In this document: in pieces, positions 41,151-49,893 of the stretch
Position numbering within the stretch: position 1 is the first letter of the stretch
How the letters are laid out: the number at the start of each line of letters is the position of its first letter
From: an uncultured Campylobacter sp.
GTDB taxonomy: Bacteria > Campylobacterota > Campylobacteria > Campylobacterales > Campylobacteraceae
Length of the DNA stretch: 64,000 nt
NCBI RefSeq assembly: GCF_937980635.1
Contig: NZ_CALJPG010000022.1
Coordinates: 95,897-159,896, forward strand
Reading direction: 5' to 3'
The notes under the pieces: model-generated
Database searches by the model: none
Told to the model about the DNA's origin: nothing
Seen by the model: the letters and a program-made list of their open reading frames with translations, nothing else
Program-made: the position numbers and the translations under genes

Positions 41151-41864
41151 CTACTTCTCGATCTGCGATTTTAGCGACTTATCGATTGCGATCTCGCTGC
41201 TTGCGATGTCGATCGTCTCAAGTGCCTTGTCCTGGAAGATAAATCCAACCTCCTTCGCGCCGAAGCTCTTGGCGATCGCCTCCAGTGTGTCGGTCGCGGA
41301 TTTATGGATCTTGCCGCCAAGATCGTTGATGATTTTTAGCGAGAGCTGCTTGACCTCGTCCTTTGCGTCGTCGATGAGGTGGTTTTTATCGCTTTCATCA
41401 AAGCTCGCGCCGAACAGCCCGTTTAGCGAATCAGGCAGCAGAAACGGCAGCAGCTTGGCGTTTTTCTCGTCGTAAATTTTCATATCTTTGATCGAGTATT
41501 TGTATTTGCACGGCGGCATCTTGATCTCGTAGCGATCCTCGCCCTGCGGCAGTATCGCAAAGTCGGGGCTTAGTAGGTCGTAAACAAACTCGATCTCAAA
41601 CTCGAAGATGATGGCGATCTGCTTTTTCGTCATCAGCGGCGAGACGAGCGAGCCCAGCAGCCCGCTGCCCACGTTTTGCTTGCGCGTGACGATCTCTTTG
41701 GAGTAAATTTTAAAAACGCTCAGCTCGCCGATGCTTTTAAGCCGCGTGATGTCGGTGGCGATCTGCGGCTTGCTCGCCTGCTCGCCGCTTTTGCGCATCT
41801 TAAAAAACATAAAAACCAAGATGCAAAATATCACTAAATTTAGAAGAAAAGCAAAATTTTCCAA
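41151..41864 (-). CDS. DUF4230 membrane-anchored protein
   Basis: The 237-residue protein has one N-terminal membrane segment (FAFLLNLVIFCILVFMFFKM). The rest fits DUF4230: LKSIGELSVFKIYSKEIV, KKQIAIIFEFEIEFVYDL, YEIKMPPCKYKYSIKDMKIY, then C-terminal helices with LEAIAKSFGAKEVGFIF. The function of DUF4230 is unknown; most members are membrane-anchored with an external domain. It is co-transcribed with the following gene. Confidence 0.75.
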   Translation of the reverse strand: MENFAFLLNLVIFCILVFMFFKMRKSGEQASKPQIATDITRLKSIGELSVFKIYSKEIVTRKQNVGSGLLGSLVSPLMTKKQIAIIFEFEIEFVYDLLSPDFAILPQGEDRYEIKMPPCKYKYSIKDMKIYDEKNAKLLPFLLPDSLNGLFGASFDESDKNHLIDDAKDEVKQLSLKIINDLGGKIHKSATDTLEAIAKSFGAKEVGFIFQDKALETIDIASSEIAIDKSLKSQIEK

Positions 41865-42538
41865 ATTTCATCCTTTAAAATTTTATCGGTATTTTAGCAA
41901 AATACAGCGCCGATTTGTAGTGCAATTAAAATTTTACGATTTTTGCGGCAAGAAATTTTAAAGAAGCGAGCCGCGATTATAAAATTTAACGCGAGCCGAA
42001 AGGCTCGCTCCTTGAGCGTGCCAGGGGTAAGCCTTGTGGCTAATGTTAAATTTTGATATGGCTTGAATTACAACACACGAAATTTTATGCTTGTTCATTT
42101 CATTAGAATTAAACTCAGGCGTAGCCCGTGCCACTTAAAGCGTCGCAGGAGGATTAGTTCACCACGAAGTTTCTCTTGGGGCGGGAAGGGGGCCCCAATT
42201 GCGAGGTAACATTTCTCGCAGAGGCGGCGGCGCTGCCCCGCAGCACCGTATTACTCTGCTCGCCCACAAACCCCACCCATCCCCCGACGACACTTTAAGC
42301 GGGGCGGACTGTGTCCGCGTTAAATTTAAATTGCGGCTTGCGCCGCATATTTGAAATTTTAAATTCTACGTAAAATTTAAAACCGCGAGCCGCAAAGTGT
42401 TTCGGCACGACGGATATAAAATGGAGGCAAATTTAAAATTTACCCGCTGCAAGCCGTGATCAGGATGCAAGTGAGTAAATTTGGCAATTTCAGGCAAATT
42501 CACGAGCGAAAATAAATTTTATAAACTCCCGATAAATT
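41865..42538. other. Intergenic region with hairpin, no gene
   Basis: GCGAGCC-GAAA-GGCTCGC near 41991-42008 is a strong hairpin without a clear T-run. The rest has AAATTT words and GC-rich stretches. No start, ribosome site or open frame worth naming was seen on either strand. Confidence 0.45.
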
Positions 42539-43750
42539 TTACAAAATCTCCCTGAAATCGTACCCTGCGTTTTTGAGCGCCCAGGCGATGTCCTCTTGAT
42601 GAGCCTTGCCCTTGGTCTCAAGCGTGATCGTGATCTGCGCGTCGCCGTACTCGATATTGGTCGAGAAGCGGTCGTAGTCGATCTTGACGATATTTGCGTT
42701 GGCTCGGCGCAAAATTTCAGTAAGCCCGGTAAGCGCGCCCGGCTTATCGACGAGCGTGACGTTGATCGTCATCTTGCGATGCGACTTGATAAGGCCTTTT
42801 TCGATGATGATGTTTAACATCTGCACGTCGATGTTGCCGCCGCTTAGGATGATGCCGATCTTTGCGCCCGCAGGGAATTGGAATTTCGCGTTCATCAGCG
42901 CCGCTACGCCCGCCGCGCCCGCGCCCTCGACGATGATTTTTTGCTGCTCGAGCAGATAGAGTATCGCGCTTGCGATCTCCTCGTCATCGACCTGCACGAA
43001 CTCATCGACGCACTCGATGATCGTAGAGAGCGTGATCTTGCTCGTATCCCGCACCGCGATGCCGTCGGCGATGGTGCGGACAGATTTGGAATTTAGAGGC
43101 TTTTTCGCGACGAAGCTATCGTGCATCGCAGGCGCGCCCTTGGCGGCTACGGCGATGATTTTGATGTCGGGGTTGATTTGCTTGGCGCAGCTGCAAACCC
43201 CTGTAGCAAGCCCGCCGCCACCAACCGGAACGACGATGTATTCAAGATCTGCGACCTCTTCGATCATCTCAAGCGCGATCGTGCCTTGGCCCGCTTGGAC
43301 GAACTCGTCGTTGAAGGGATGCACGAACGTCAGATTGTGCTCCTTGGCATATTCCAATGCAAACGCGTACGCCTCGTCGAAATTATCGCCCTTTAGGATG
43401 ATCTCTGCGCCCAGAGCCTTCGTACCGCTTACCTTAAGCAGTGGTGTGGCTTCAGGCATTACGATCACGGCATGCACGCCGAATTTTTGCGCGCTCATCG
43501 CTACGCCCTGGGCGTGGTTGCCCGCACTTGCGGCTATTACTCCATGTGCCCGCTCCTCGTCCGTTAGGTGCGCGATTTTATTGTAAGCCCCACGGATCTT
43601 ATATGCACCGGTGCGCTGCAAATTCTCGCTTTTGAGATACACTTCCGCGCCATAAAGCTTGCTGAGCTTCGGCGCCAGAGCAAAGGGCGTTTTATAGACG
43701 AAATCGTTTATCGTGCGCTTTGCTTGGATGATTTTATTTAGATCAACCAT
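42539..43750 (-). CDS. ilvA: Threonine ammonia-lyase (threonine deaminase) with ACT domain
   Basis: The 403-residue PLP enzyme converts threonine to 2-oxobutanoate for isoleucine synthesis. Residue Lys51 in RTGAYKIRGAYNKI is the PLP lysine. ASAGNHAQGVA, VVPVGGGGLATGV and the SGGN motif bind the cofactor. An ACT-type regulatory domain is at the C-terminus (NVTLVDKPGALTGLTEILRR). At about 400 residues it is the single-ACT form, not the long E. coli type. AAGGAAG precedes the ATG. It lies alone between trmA and a long gap. Confidence 0.93.
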   Translation of the reverse strand: MVDLNKIIQAKRTINDFVYKTPFALAPKLSKLYGAEVYLKSENLQRTGAYKIRGAYNKIAHLTDEERAHGVIAASAGNHAQGVAMSAQKFGVHAVIVMPEATPLLKVSGTKALGAEIILKGDNFDEAYAFALEYAKEHNLTFVHPFNDEFVQAGQGTIALEMIEEVADLEYIVVPVGGGGLATGVCSCAKQINPDIKIIAVAAKGAPAMHDSFVAKKPLNSKSVRTIADGIAVRDTSKITLSTIIECVDEFVQVDDEEIASAILYLLEQQKIIVEGAGAAGVAALMNAKFQFPAGAKIGIILSGGNIDVQMLNIIIEKGLIKSHRKMTINVTLVDKPGALTGLTEILRRANANIVKIDYDRFSTNIEYGDAQITITLETKGKAHQEDIAWALKNAGYDFREIL

Positions 43751-43853
43751 CTACTTCCTTTCGTAATTTTAAATTTTGTTATTATACATATTTTAGGCGA
43801 AATTTTATCCCGCGCGCAGCCTAAATCCGCGGCTTCGGCTCTAGGCTCGCACT

Positions 43854-45368
43854 CTAACTCCTGCGCCGCAAAAGCACGCCGCATTCGATATGCGCCGTAT
43901 GCGCGAACTGATCGAAGATCGCGAACCTACGCACCTCATGCGTAGCGCAAAGCGAGCGTAAATTTTCAAAAAGCGTCTGCGGATTACAGGAGATGTAGAT
44001 TAGATTACGAAAATTTTTTATGAAATCAATCACGCTAGGCTCCAGTCCCGCGCGCGGCGGATCGATCAAGACGTGCGAAAAATCGTAGCTGAAAATATCG
44101 ATCCCCTTTAGCCGCTCAAACTCGCGCCTGCGCGCAAACGCGCTCATCAGCTCATCCGCGCTAAGGCGGACGAATTGCGCGTTGCAAACGCCGTTGAGCT
44201 CGCAGTTTATGCGGGCATTCGCAATCGAGCTTTTTGAAATTTCGCTCGCCAGCACGCGGTTAAATTTAGCCGCAAGCGGGATGGTGAAGTTGCCGTGTCC
44301 GCAGTACAGCTCCAGCAGATCGCGCGCGGCGGAGCTTTCTGGGCGCACGGCATGTTTTTCGCAGCTCAAATTTTGCGCGGTCAAATTCTGTTCGATGAAA
44401 TTTTGAGAGGCGGAATTTTGCGCGGTCAAATCCTTATGAGCGAAATTTTTATCCATAGTGCCCTCGTCTGCGGACGCGTAGTTAAATTTTACGGAATTTT
44501 CGCCGCTAAACTCTGCGCGAGCGGAATTTGCTTTAACGGAATTTCGGCAGGTGGCGTCAAATTCGGCGGAATTTTCAGAAGCAAAATTTCGATCCGTAGA
44601 ATTTCGCGAGACGGACTGCTCGCAGCCGTAATTTTGCGCAGCGGAATTTTGCGAGGTAAAATTTTTTTCAGTAAAATTCTTTGCGGCGGAATTCTGCGCG
44701 GCGCACACCTTGCTCGTGCCCTCTTTGCCGAAGTCCACGCAGCTTCTCGCCCAGGCGATCATCTTTTCGTTCACGCCGCGGTTGGGCTGGATGAAGGCGT
44801 TTTCGCTGAAGCGAAATTTATAAACTCGCCCGTCCACGCAAAGCTCGTCCGTGAGGCTTAGCTCGCCGCTTAGTAGCTTCTGTCCGCGCGCACGAGCCAT
44901 AACCCTGATGCCAAGCTTGCCCGCCAGCTCGCAAATCGCCTCCTGCTCGCGCTCGCCCAGGCGCTTGTGATAAAGCAGCGTCGCCAAAATCCCGCTGGCG
45001 CACGAAATAAACTCGACGCCGAAGAGCTTCTCTTTTAAAGCTTCGCTCCGCCTAAGCGCTTCTAGCAGCCGCGGCATTAAATTTGCGATAGGAAGCGCTA
45101 CCTTGGGGCATTCGTTAATTAAAATTTTCTTGCTACGTGCGCCGCCCATCGTGTAGGCAAGATCGGACGCGCTATGCCAAATATCGTGCCAGATGCCAAA
45201 TTCCGCCCTGATACGGTAATTTTGCGGGCTTGAAGCGAAAAACTCAAACTCGCCGTCAAAAAATTCTTTAAATTTATCGCCGATCAGCCGCTTTTTGTAT
45301 AAAATTTGATCCGCGTAAGGCTCGCCTAGCGTGCAGCTGCCGCAGCTGCCGAAGCTTTCGCAATTCAT
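43854..45368 (-). CDS. trmA: tRNA (uracil-54 C5)-methyltransferase TrmA with a 130-residue five-residue-repeat insert
   Basis: The 504-residue protein makes ribothymidine at position 54 of the tRNA T-loop. TrmA is usually about 360 residues. FSENAFIQPNRGVNEKMI (residues 187-204) and then DLLELYCGHGNFTIPLA (350-366, SAM motif) are in place, and the catalytic Cys is in YISCNP near 455. The C-terminus ends FDQFAHTAHIECGVLL as in TrmA. Between the two regions (residues about 214-346) lies an insert of about 22 five-residue units of the form x-x-N-(S/F/L)-x, for example AQNSAAKNFTEKNFT. The core motifs are intact, so activity is likely. Confidence 0.93.
   Translation of the reverse strand: MNCESFGSCGSCTLGEPYADQILYKKRLIGDKFKEFFDGEFEFFASSPQNYRIRAEFGIWHDIWHSASDLAYTMGGARSKKILINECPKVALPIANLMPRLLEALRRSEALKEKLFGVEFISCASGILATLLYHKRLGEREQEAICELAGKLGIRVMARARGQKLLSGELSLTDELCVDGRVYKFRFSENAFIQPNRGVNEKMIAWARSCVDFGKEGTSKVCAAQNSAAKNFTEKNFTSQNSAAQNYGCEQSVSRNSTDRNFASENSAEFDATCRNSVKANSARAEFSGENSVKFNYASADEGTMDKNFAHKDLTAQNSASQNFIEQNLTAQNLSCEKHAVRPESSAARDLLELYCGHGNFTIPLAAKFNRVLASEISKSSIANARINCELNGVCNAQFVRLSADELMSAFARRREFERLKGIDIFSYDFSHVLIDPPRAGLEPSVIDFIKNFRNLIYISCNPQTLFENLRSLCATHEVRRFAIFDQFAHTAHIECGVLLRRRS
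44331..44729 (-). repeat. 15-nt periodic repeat inserted in trmA
   Basis: In this stretch of about 400 bases AATTTT- or AATTCT-like words recur every 15 bases, for example around 44371, 44386, 44401 and 44416 on the plus strand. They encode residues with Asn (or Asp) at positions 226 to 301 in steps of five. A two-residue phase shift follows, then steps of five from 308 to 333. The block has no stop codon and sits between conserved halves of TrmA. Similar DNA rhythm occurs near 62.75-62.95 kb and in the gene at the right edge. Confidence 0.85.
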
Positions 45369-47065
45369 ACATCCACTCTTTTACCCACCACGCGCAGTAA
45401 AAGAATGATAGCCGCGATACCCAAGATCAGACATCCCCACACGCTAAGCCCAAAGCCCGCAGGTAGATAGCCGCAAACGATACTGATGCCGCAAACGACC
45501 AACGCATAGGTCATCTGCGTGCTTACGTGCTCGATGTGATCGCAGCCTGCGCCCATCGATGAAAGAATCGTCGTATCAGAAATCGGCGAGCAGTGATCGC
45601 CGAAGATCGCCCCCGTAAGCACTGCGCTGATATTTACGCACATAAAAATATGAAATTCCTCGCCGCTAAGTCCGTATTTTTGCCCCACGGCGTGCGCTAA
45701 CGGCACGGCCAGAGGCGTGACGATGCCCATAGTGCCGAAGCTTGTGCCCGTTGAAAATGAGATAAACGAGCTAAGCACGAAGATCACGATCGCAAGCGCA
45801 AAGTGCGGTGTAGCGTCGCTTAGAAGCTCGACCAAGTAACGCGAAGTGCCAAGCTCCTTGATAACCGAGCTTAGCGACCACGCAAAAAGCAGGATTATGA
45901 CGGTATTTAGCATGCTTTTCCAGCCGCCCACCCAGACCTCGATCGCCTCTTTGACGCCGTAAATTTTTTGCGCGATGCCCAAAACGACGGCGATGATCGA
46001 TGAAAAGAGCGCGGATTGAAACAGTACGACCGAGGCATCCGCCGCGCTAAATGCGGTGCGGATCGAAGTAAAGCTAAGAGGGGCTGCCTTGACCACCTCC
46101 AAAGTCTCGCCCTCCAGCGAGCTAAGTCCGTTGAAATAAAATCCGACGACGGAAAGGACGATCATCGCGCCTAGCGGTATTAGCGCGTTTAGCTTGCGAA
46201 GCGCGACGCCCTCTTTGGGTACGAAAATTTGATCCTCTAAATTTTTGATTTTAAAATCCGCAGCTCCGCTCTTGCCGCCGCGAGATGCGATCTCTGCGCG
46301 ATACATCGAGCCAAACTCCCTACTCATCACGGCAGTAGCGACTACGAAAAAGATCATGAAAATATTATAAAATCTATACGGGATCGTCTCAACGAAGACG
46401 GTGAAGGCGTTTATGTTTTCTATGCCGATCTGCGAGTAGGCCTCTTTGATCGCCGAAATTTCAACTCCGACCCACGTGGAGATCACGGCGATGCCGGTGA
46501 TCGGCGCGGCGGTCGCGTCTATGATGAAGGCGAATTTCGCGCGTGAAATTTTAAATTTATCCATCAGAGGTCGCATGATAGGGCCCACGATCAGCGCGTT
46601 TGCGTAATCGTCAAAAAATATCACAATACCCATGAGCCAGGTGTAAATTTGCCCCAAAACTGGGGTGTCTGCGTGCTTGCTAAGCCAGAGCGCAAGCGCC
46701 TTCGTGCCGCCGCTTTTGGTCACCAAAGCGATAAGCCCGCCGATACACATAACCTGAAGCAAAATGCCCGCATTCCACGTATCCGCCATCGATTTTACCA
46801 TGCGGGAGCATAGATCTGTAAAAGCGAAAAGCGCCGAAGCTGCGATATTTTGATCGACCATACCGATGAGAAAGGTTCCGCTTAGCACGCCTAAAAACAG
46901 CGACAAAATCACGTCCTTAGTGATGAAAGCAAGCACGATCGCCGCAACCGGCGGGATAAGCGTGAGTGCGCCGTAAAGTTCGCTGTTTCGCACAGCGGGC
47001 TCCACGTCCGCAAGCGCCAGCGCGGGCAAAAAAATCGCCGTAAAGATAAGCAAATTTTTTAACAT
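45365..47065 (-). CDS. NhaC-family Na+/H+ antiporter
   Basis: The 566-residue protein has about twelve membrane segments. The N-terminus is signal-like (LLIFTAIFLPALALA). Family patterns are ILLQVMCIGGLIALVTKSGG, FFDDYANALIVGP with charged residues, TAAPITGIAVISTWVGVEI, STGTSFGTMGIVTPLAVPLA and FGDHCSPISDTTILSSMGAG, the last two being typical of NhaC-type antiporters. It exchanges sodium for protons in the inner membrane. It overlaps trmA's start by four bases. Confidence 0.88.
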   Translation of the reverse strand: MLKNLLIFTAIFLPALALADVEPAVRNSELYGALTLIPPVAAIVLAFITKDVILSLFLGVLSGTFLIGMVDQNIAASALFAFTDLCSRMVKSMADTWNAGILLQVMCIGGLIALVTKSGGTKALALWLSKHADTPVLGQIYTWLMGIVIFFDDYANALIVGPIMRPLMDKFKISRAKFAFIIDATAAPITGIAVISTWVGVEISAIKEAYSQIGIENINAFTVFVETIPYRFYNIFMIFFVVATAVMSREFGSMYRAEIASRGGKSGAADFKIKNLEDQIFVPKEGVALRKLNALIPLGAMIVLSVVGFYFNGLSSLEGETLEVVKAAPLSFTSIRTAFSAADASVVLFQSALFSSIIAVVLGIAQKIYGVKEAIEVWVGGWKSMLNTVIILLFAWSLSSVIKELGTSRYLVELLSDATPHFALAIVIFVLSSFISFSTGTSFGTMGIVTPLAVPLAHAVGQKYGLSGEEFHIFMCVNISAVLTGAIFGDHCSPISDTTILSSMGAGCDHIEHVSTQMTYALVVCGISIVCGYLPAGFGLSVWGCLILGIAAIILLLRVVGKRVDV

Positions 47066-47751
47066 TTTAATCCTTGATGATTGATAAAATTTTAAAATTT
47101 AACCTCCGATCGGGGGCTAAATTTTAAAATTCTGCGCGCCTTGCAGCAATTATTCGTATTCGCGCGCTTTCCTTTTACGGCGATTATTGAGCGCCTTAAT
47201 CGCGCAGCAAACTCTACAATTTTGCTGCGTTTGCAATTTTGCGAACTCATTTTTAAGCAATTTATTGAGTAGCGAAATCTCTACGGTGCAAAATACCGCG
47301 CGCGGCGTAATCAAAAGCGTTTTATAAGCGAATTTAAAATTTTACTTAACATAGCAAAAGCCCCAAGTCAAGGTAAAATTCCGCAATACTGCGATGCTTA
47401 CTTTGTCGCAAAAGGATAAATTTTTCGCACAAAATTTGACGAAATCCCACTCTTGATCGCAAGCCAGAATCCCTCGACAAAAATTTTATCGCGCATAAAC
47501 GCAAAATATCGCCATTTTTAAAGCTCGTATGCGCGTTTACAAAATTTCAGAGCATGCAACCTGCGCAAGCAAAGCGATAAAATTTTAAAGCGTTAAATTC
47601 TACCAACTCGCACTCGAAAAATCCGCTAAATTTATAGAATTTACAAAACGGCAAAACATTAAATTTAAAGCTCATAAGGCTTTTGCAAACCCAAAACGCC
47701 GCAAACCCAAAACGACGACGAAGCGGCGAGCGACTCTTTAAATCAAGCCCG
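47066..47751. other. Long intergenic region, no convincing gene
   Basis: AAATTTT and AAAATTTT words are frequent. A leftward frame at 47547-47798 (83 codons) overlaps the neighbouring gene and is not convincing. Nothing else was recognised. Confidence 0.45.
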
Positions 47752-48984
47752 CTAATTCTCACGCTCAGGCGCATCTTGCGGATCGCTCGTAAAATCATCG
47801 CTTGCTTGCGTAGGACTTAGTCCAAGCGAGCGCAAATAGCTCTGCGTAGCTACTTCACCACCCGCAAGCGCATAGTCTAGTGCATTTAGCCCTGCCTCAT
47901 CGGCCGCCTTTTCGTTTGCGCCCGATTTTACGAGCAATTCAACGATCTGCTTGGTACTTTTTTGCGCCGCAAACATCAGCAGTGTCTTACCCGCGCCCGA
48001 ACGCTCACAGCCGTCGCTACGCTCGCCTAGCGATGCCAGAGCCTGGGCCTCGACGCTGCCGATCTGGCGGACATTTACGCTAGCGTGCGAGTAGATTAGC
48101 AACTTTACGAGCTCATAATTTTTTGCCGCGGCGGCGAAAAATATCGGAGTTTGCCCAAGCGAGTTTTTATAGCCAACCAAGGCGCCTTTAGAGATCATAA
48201 ATTTAGCACTTTGAACATTATTCATCGCGTAAAATAGAGAGTTTTCCTCGCCAGCATTCACCTGCGCACCTCGCTCGATCAAAGCACCGCTAAAGCGCTC
48301 GTCATATCCTAGCAAAAGTGCCAGATCCAGGGCATTATCAAGCTCGTAAATTGCAAAATCCTTGCTAAAAAGTAGCGTACGAAACTCATCTGCGCCTACT
48401 CCGCCTTTTAGCGCCAGCTCAAGCTCACCGTAATCTCCCGCCTTGCGATCCTTTGCAGCATATGCGATAAATTCTGCTATCACGGCGCTTGCCAGCTCAT
48501 CGGCGTCGTTTTTATTAAATTTGGCGGCGAAATAATCTCTTAACGCCTCCCTGGCTGCCGGGATCTCGCCCATAAAATTGCCATAAGCGATGAAATTTCC
48601 AATCTTGCGCTCGGAGTAAAATTCTAAGGCTTCAAGCGATTTTTCGCTGATTTGTGCGTAGCTTTTCTCTTTGGCATAGCTCAAAAAGCCCTCGCCATCC
48701 ATCCCCGCAAATGCCAAGGTTCGCTCAAGCCTTTTTTCATTCAGCAAGGCTTCGTTACCGACGCAATCGATATTTTCGTCCCTGATCTCAGAAGCCGCGC
48801 TTTTTAAATTTTGCAAAAATTCCGCGCCAGCTAGCGAGCCTTTACAGCCAAAATCGCTTTGCAGCAGCTCTTCGTCCGCAGGCTCTTTGCTAAAAAAGCC
48901 GCGCGGATCGCTTAGTATCTGCTCACAAGAAGCGCCAAAAAGCGTGCCGCAAAAAACAAACGAACCCATTAGAATTTTTCGCAT
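47752..48984 (-). CDS. Exported ankyrin-repeat protein
   Basis: The protein is 410 residues from an ATG at 48984, with GAGG just upstream; a longer frame begins six codons earlier without such a site. A signal peptide is present (MRKILMGSFVFCGTLFGASC). The middle is helical. The C-terminal third has ankyrin repeats: ALIERGAQVNAGEENSLFYA, LGQTPIFFAAAAKNYELVKLL, KTLLMFAAQKSTKQIVELLVKSGANEKAADEAGLNALDYALAGG. It is probably periplasmic. It stands alone, with long gaps on both sides. Confidence 0.8.
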   Translation of the reverse strand: MRKILMGSFVFCGTLFGASCEQILSDPRGFFSKEPADEELLQSDFGCKGSLAGAEFLQNLKSAASEIRDENIDCVGNEALLNEKRLERTLAFAGMDGEGFLSYAKEKSYAQISEKSLEALEFYSERKIGNFIAYGNFMGEIPAAREALRDYFAAKFNKNDADELASAVIAEFIAYAAKDRKAGDYGELELALKGGVGADEFRTLLFSKDFAIYELDNALDLALLLGYDERFSGALIERGAQVNAGEENSLFYAMNNVQSAKFMISKGALVGYKNSLGQTPIFFAAAAKNYELVKLLIYSHASVNVRQIGSVEAQALASLGERSDGCERSGAGKTLLMFAAQKSTKQIVELLVKSGANEKAADEAGLNALDYALAGGEVATQSYLRSLGLSPTQASDDFTSDPQDAPEREN

Positions 48985-49893
48985 CGCTACCTCGAATTGC
49001 ATTTGTAGCGTTATTTTACCTTTAAATTTATTTATTAAAACTTAGTGCGGGCGGTGAAATTCTATGGAATTCCTTTCAGCTTTATAAAATTTTGCGGAAT
49101 TTTTAAAATTTTACGGCGCGGCGACGAACGGCGTTAAATAATGGCAGTTAGAGGCGTAGCGACTGGCGGTGCTAGATACGACGCGGCAGCGAGCGGTGTT
49201 AGGCGATAGTCAGACAGCGGCGCGGCGAGAGCGTCGCTAGAGGCGGCACTACAACCGATGAAATCCTATACGACGGCTAGACGGCAAATAGCCAAATAGC
49301 GGCACGGCGGTAAGTAGCGTCAGAAGTATGCCGGGCGACGACGCAACGACAAATAACGCTAGAGGGCAAACGACGCCAAGAGGTAGCTAGACGGTAGCGC
49401 GGCGATCTGCGACATTAAAATTTATACGCGGGGCTAGATGCAAAATAAAATTTCACAAACGGCGCAAATCTCGCAAAATTGCACGCGCAATTACCGCAAA
49501 ACAAAATTATAAGCGCTCAAATTTCATAGAATTTTACGCGTTTACGCGTGATTAACCGCGGGAGTAAAATTTTGCACGCTCTGTGCAGAGAAAAAGAGCT
49601 CTTTCAAAACGAAAGAAATTCGCAGCGAGTAGAGTTAAATTTCGCCTGTAAAAATTCCGCCGAATAAAGCCGTCCGCCGAAGTTAACTCAGGCAAGCTTG
49701 CTAACGCGGAATCCGGCGGCGGAATTCACGAAATTTTACGCCAGATTAATCGCAAGATAAAATTTTGCAAGCAGCGCTAATCCCGCGGAATTTCGCGCGC
49801 GATTAGCCGCGGGATAAAATTTTACGCGTTTTGCGCCGAGTAAATTAAAATTTTGCCGCACAAAATTCCGCGCCTAGCGCAAAATCCGTCGCG
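48985..49893. other. 900-base gap rich in degenerate repeats, no gene
   Basis: A GATTAACCGCGGGAGTAAAATTTTGC-like motif occurs at about 49550, 49744 and 49801, with variation. The region 49140-49400 consists of short imperfect AGCGGC and GACGGC words. No frame with a ribosome site was found on either strand. It separates an ankyrin gene from the copper operon. Confidence 0.55.

Noticed and set aside
41991..42008. Strong hairpin as a terminator of ilvA
   Set aside because: It lies over 500 bases from the ilvA stop and lacks a T-run; no assignment to a transcript is possible.
44295..44861. Rightward 188-codon frame opposite trmA
   Set aside because: It is the mirror of the repeat insert; the minus strand carries the conserved TrmA motifs.
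47547..47798. Leftward 83-codon frame after the ankyrin gene
   Set aside because: It overlaps the ankyrin gene, and its Phe/Lys/Arg-rich product and AAATTTT-type DNA look non-coding.
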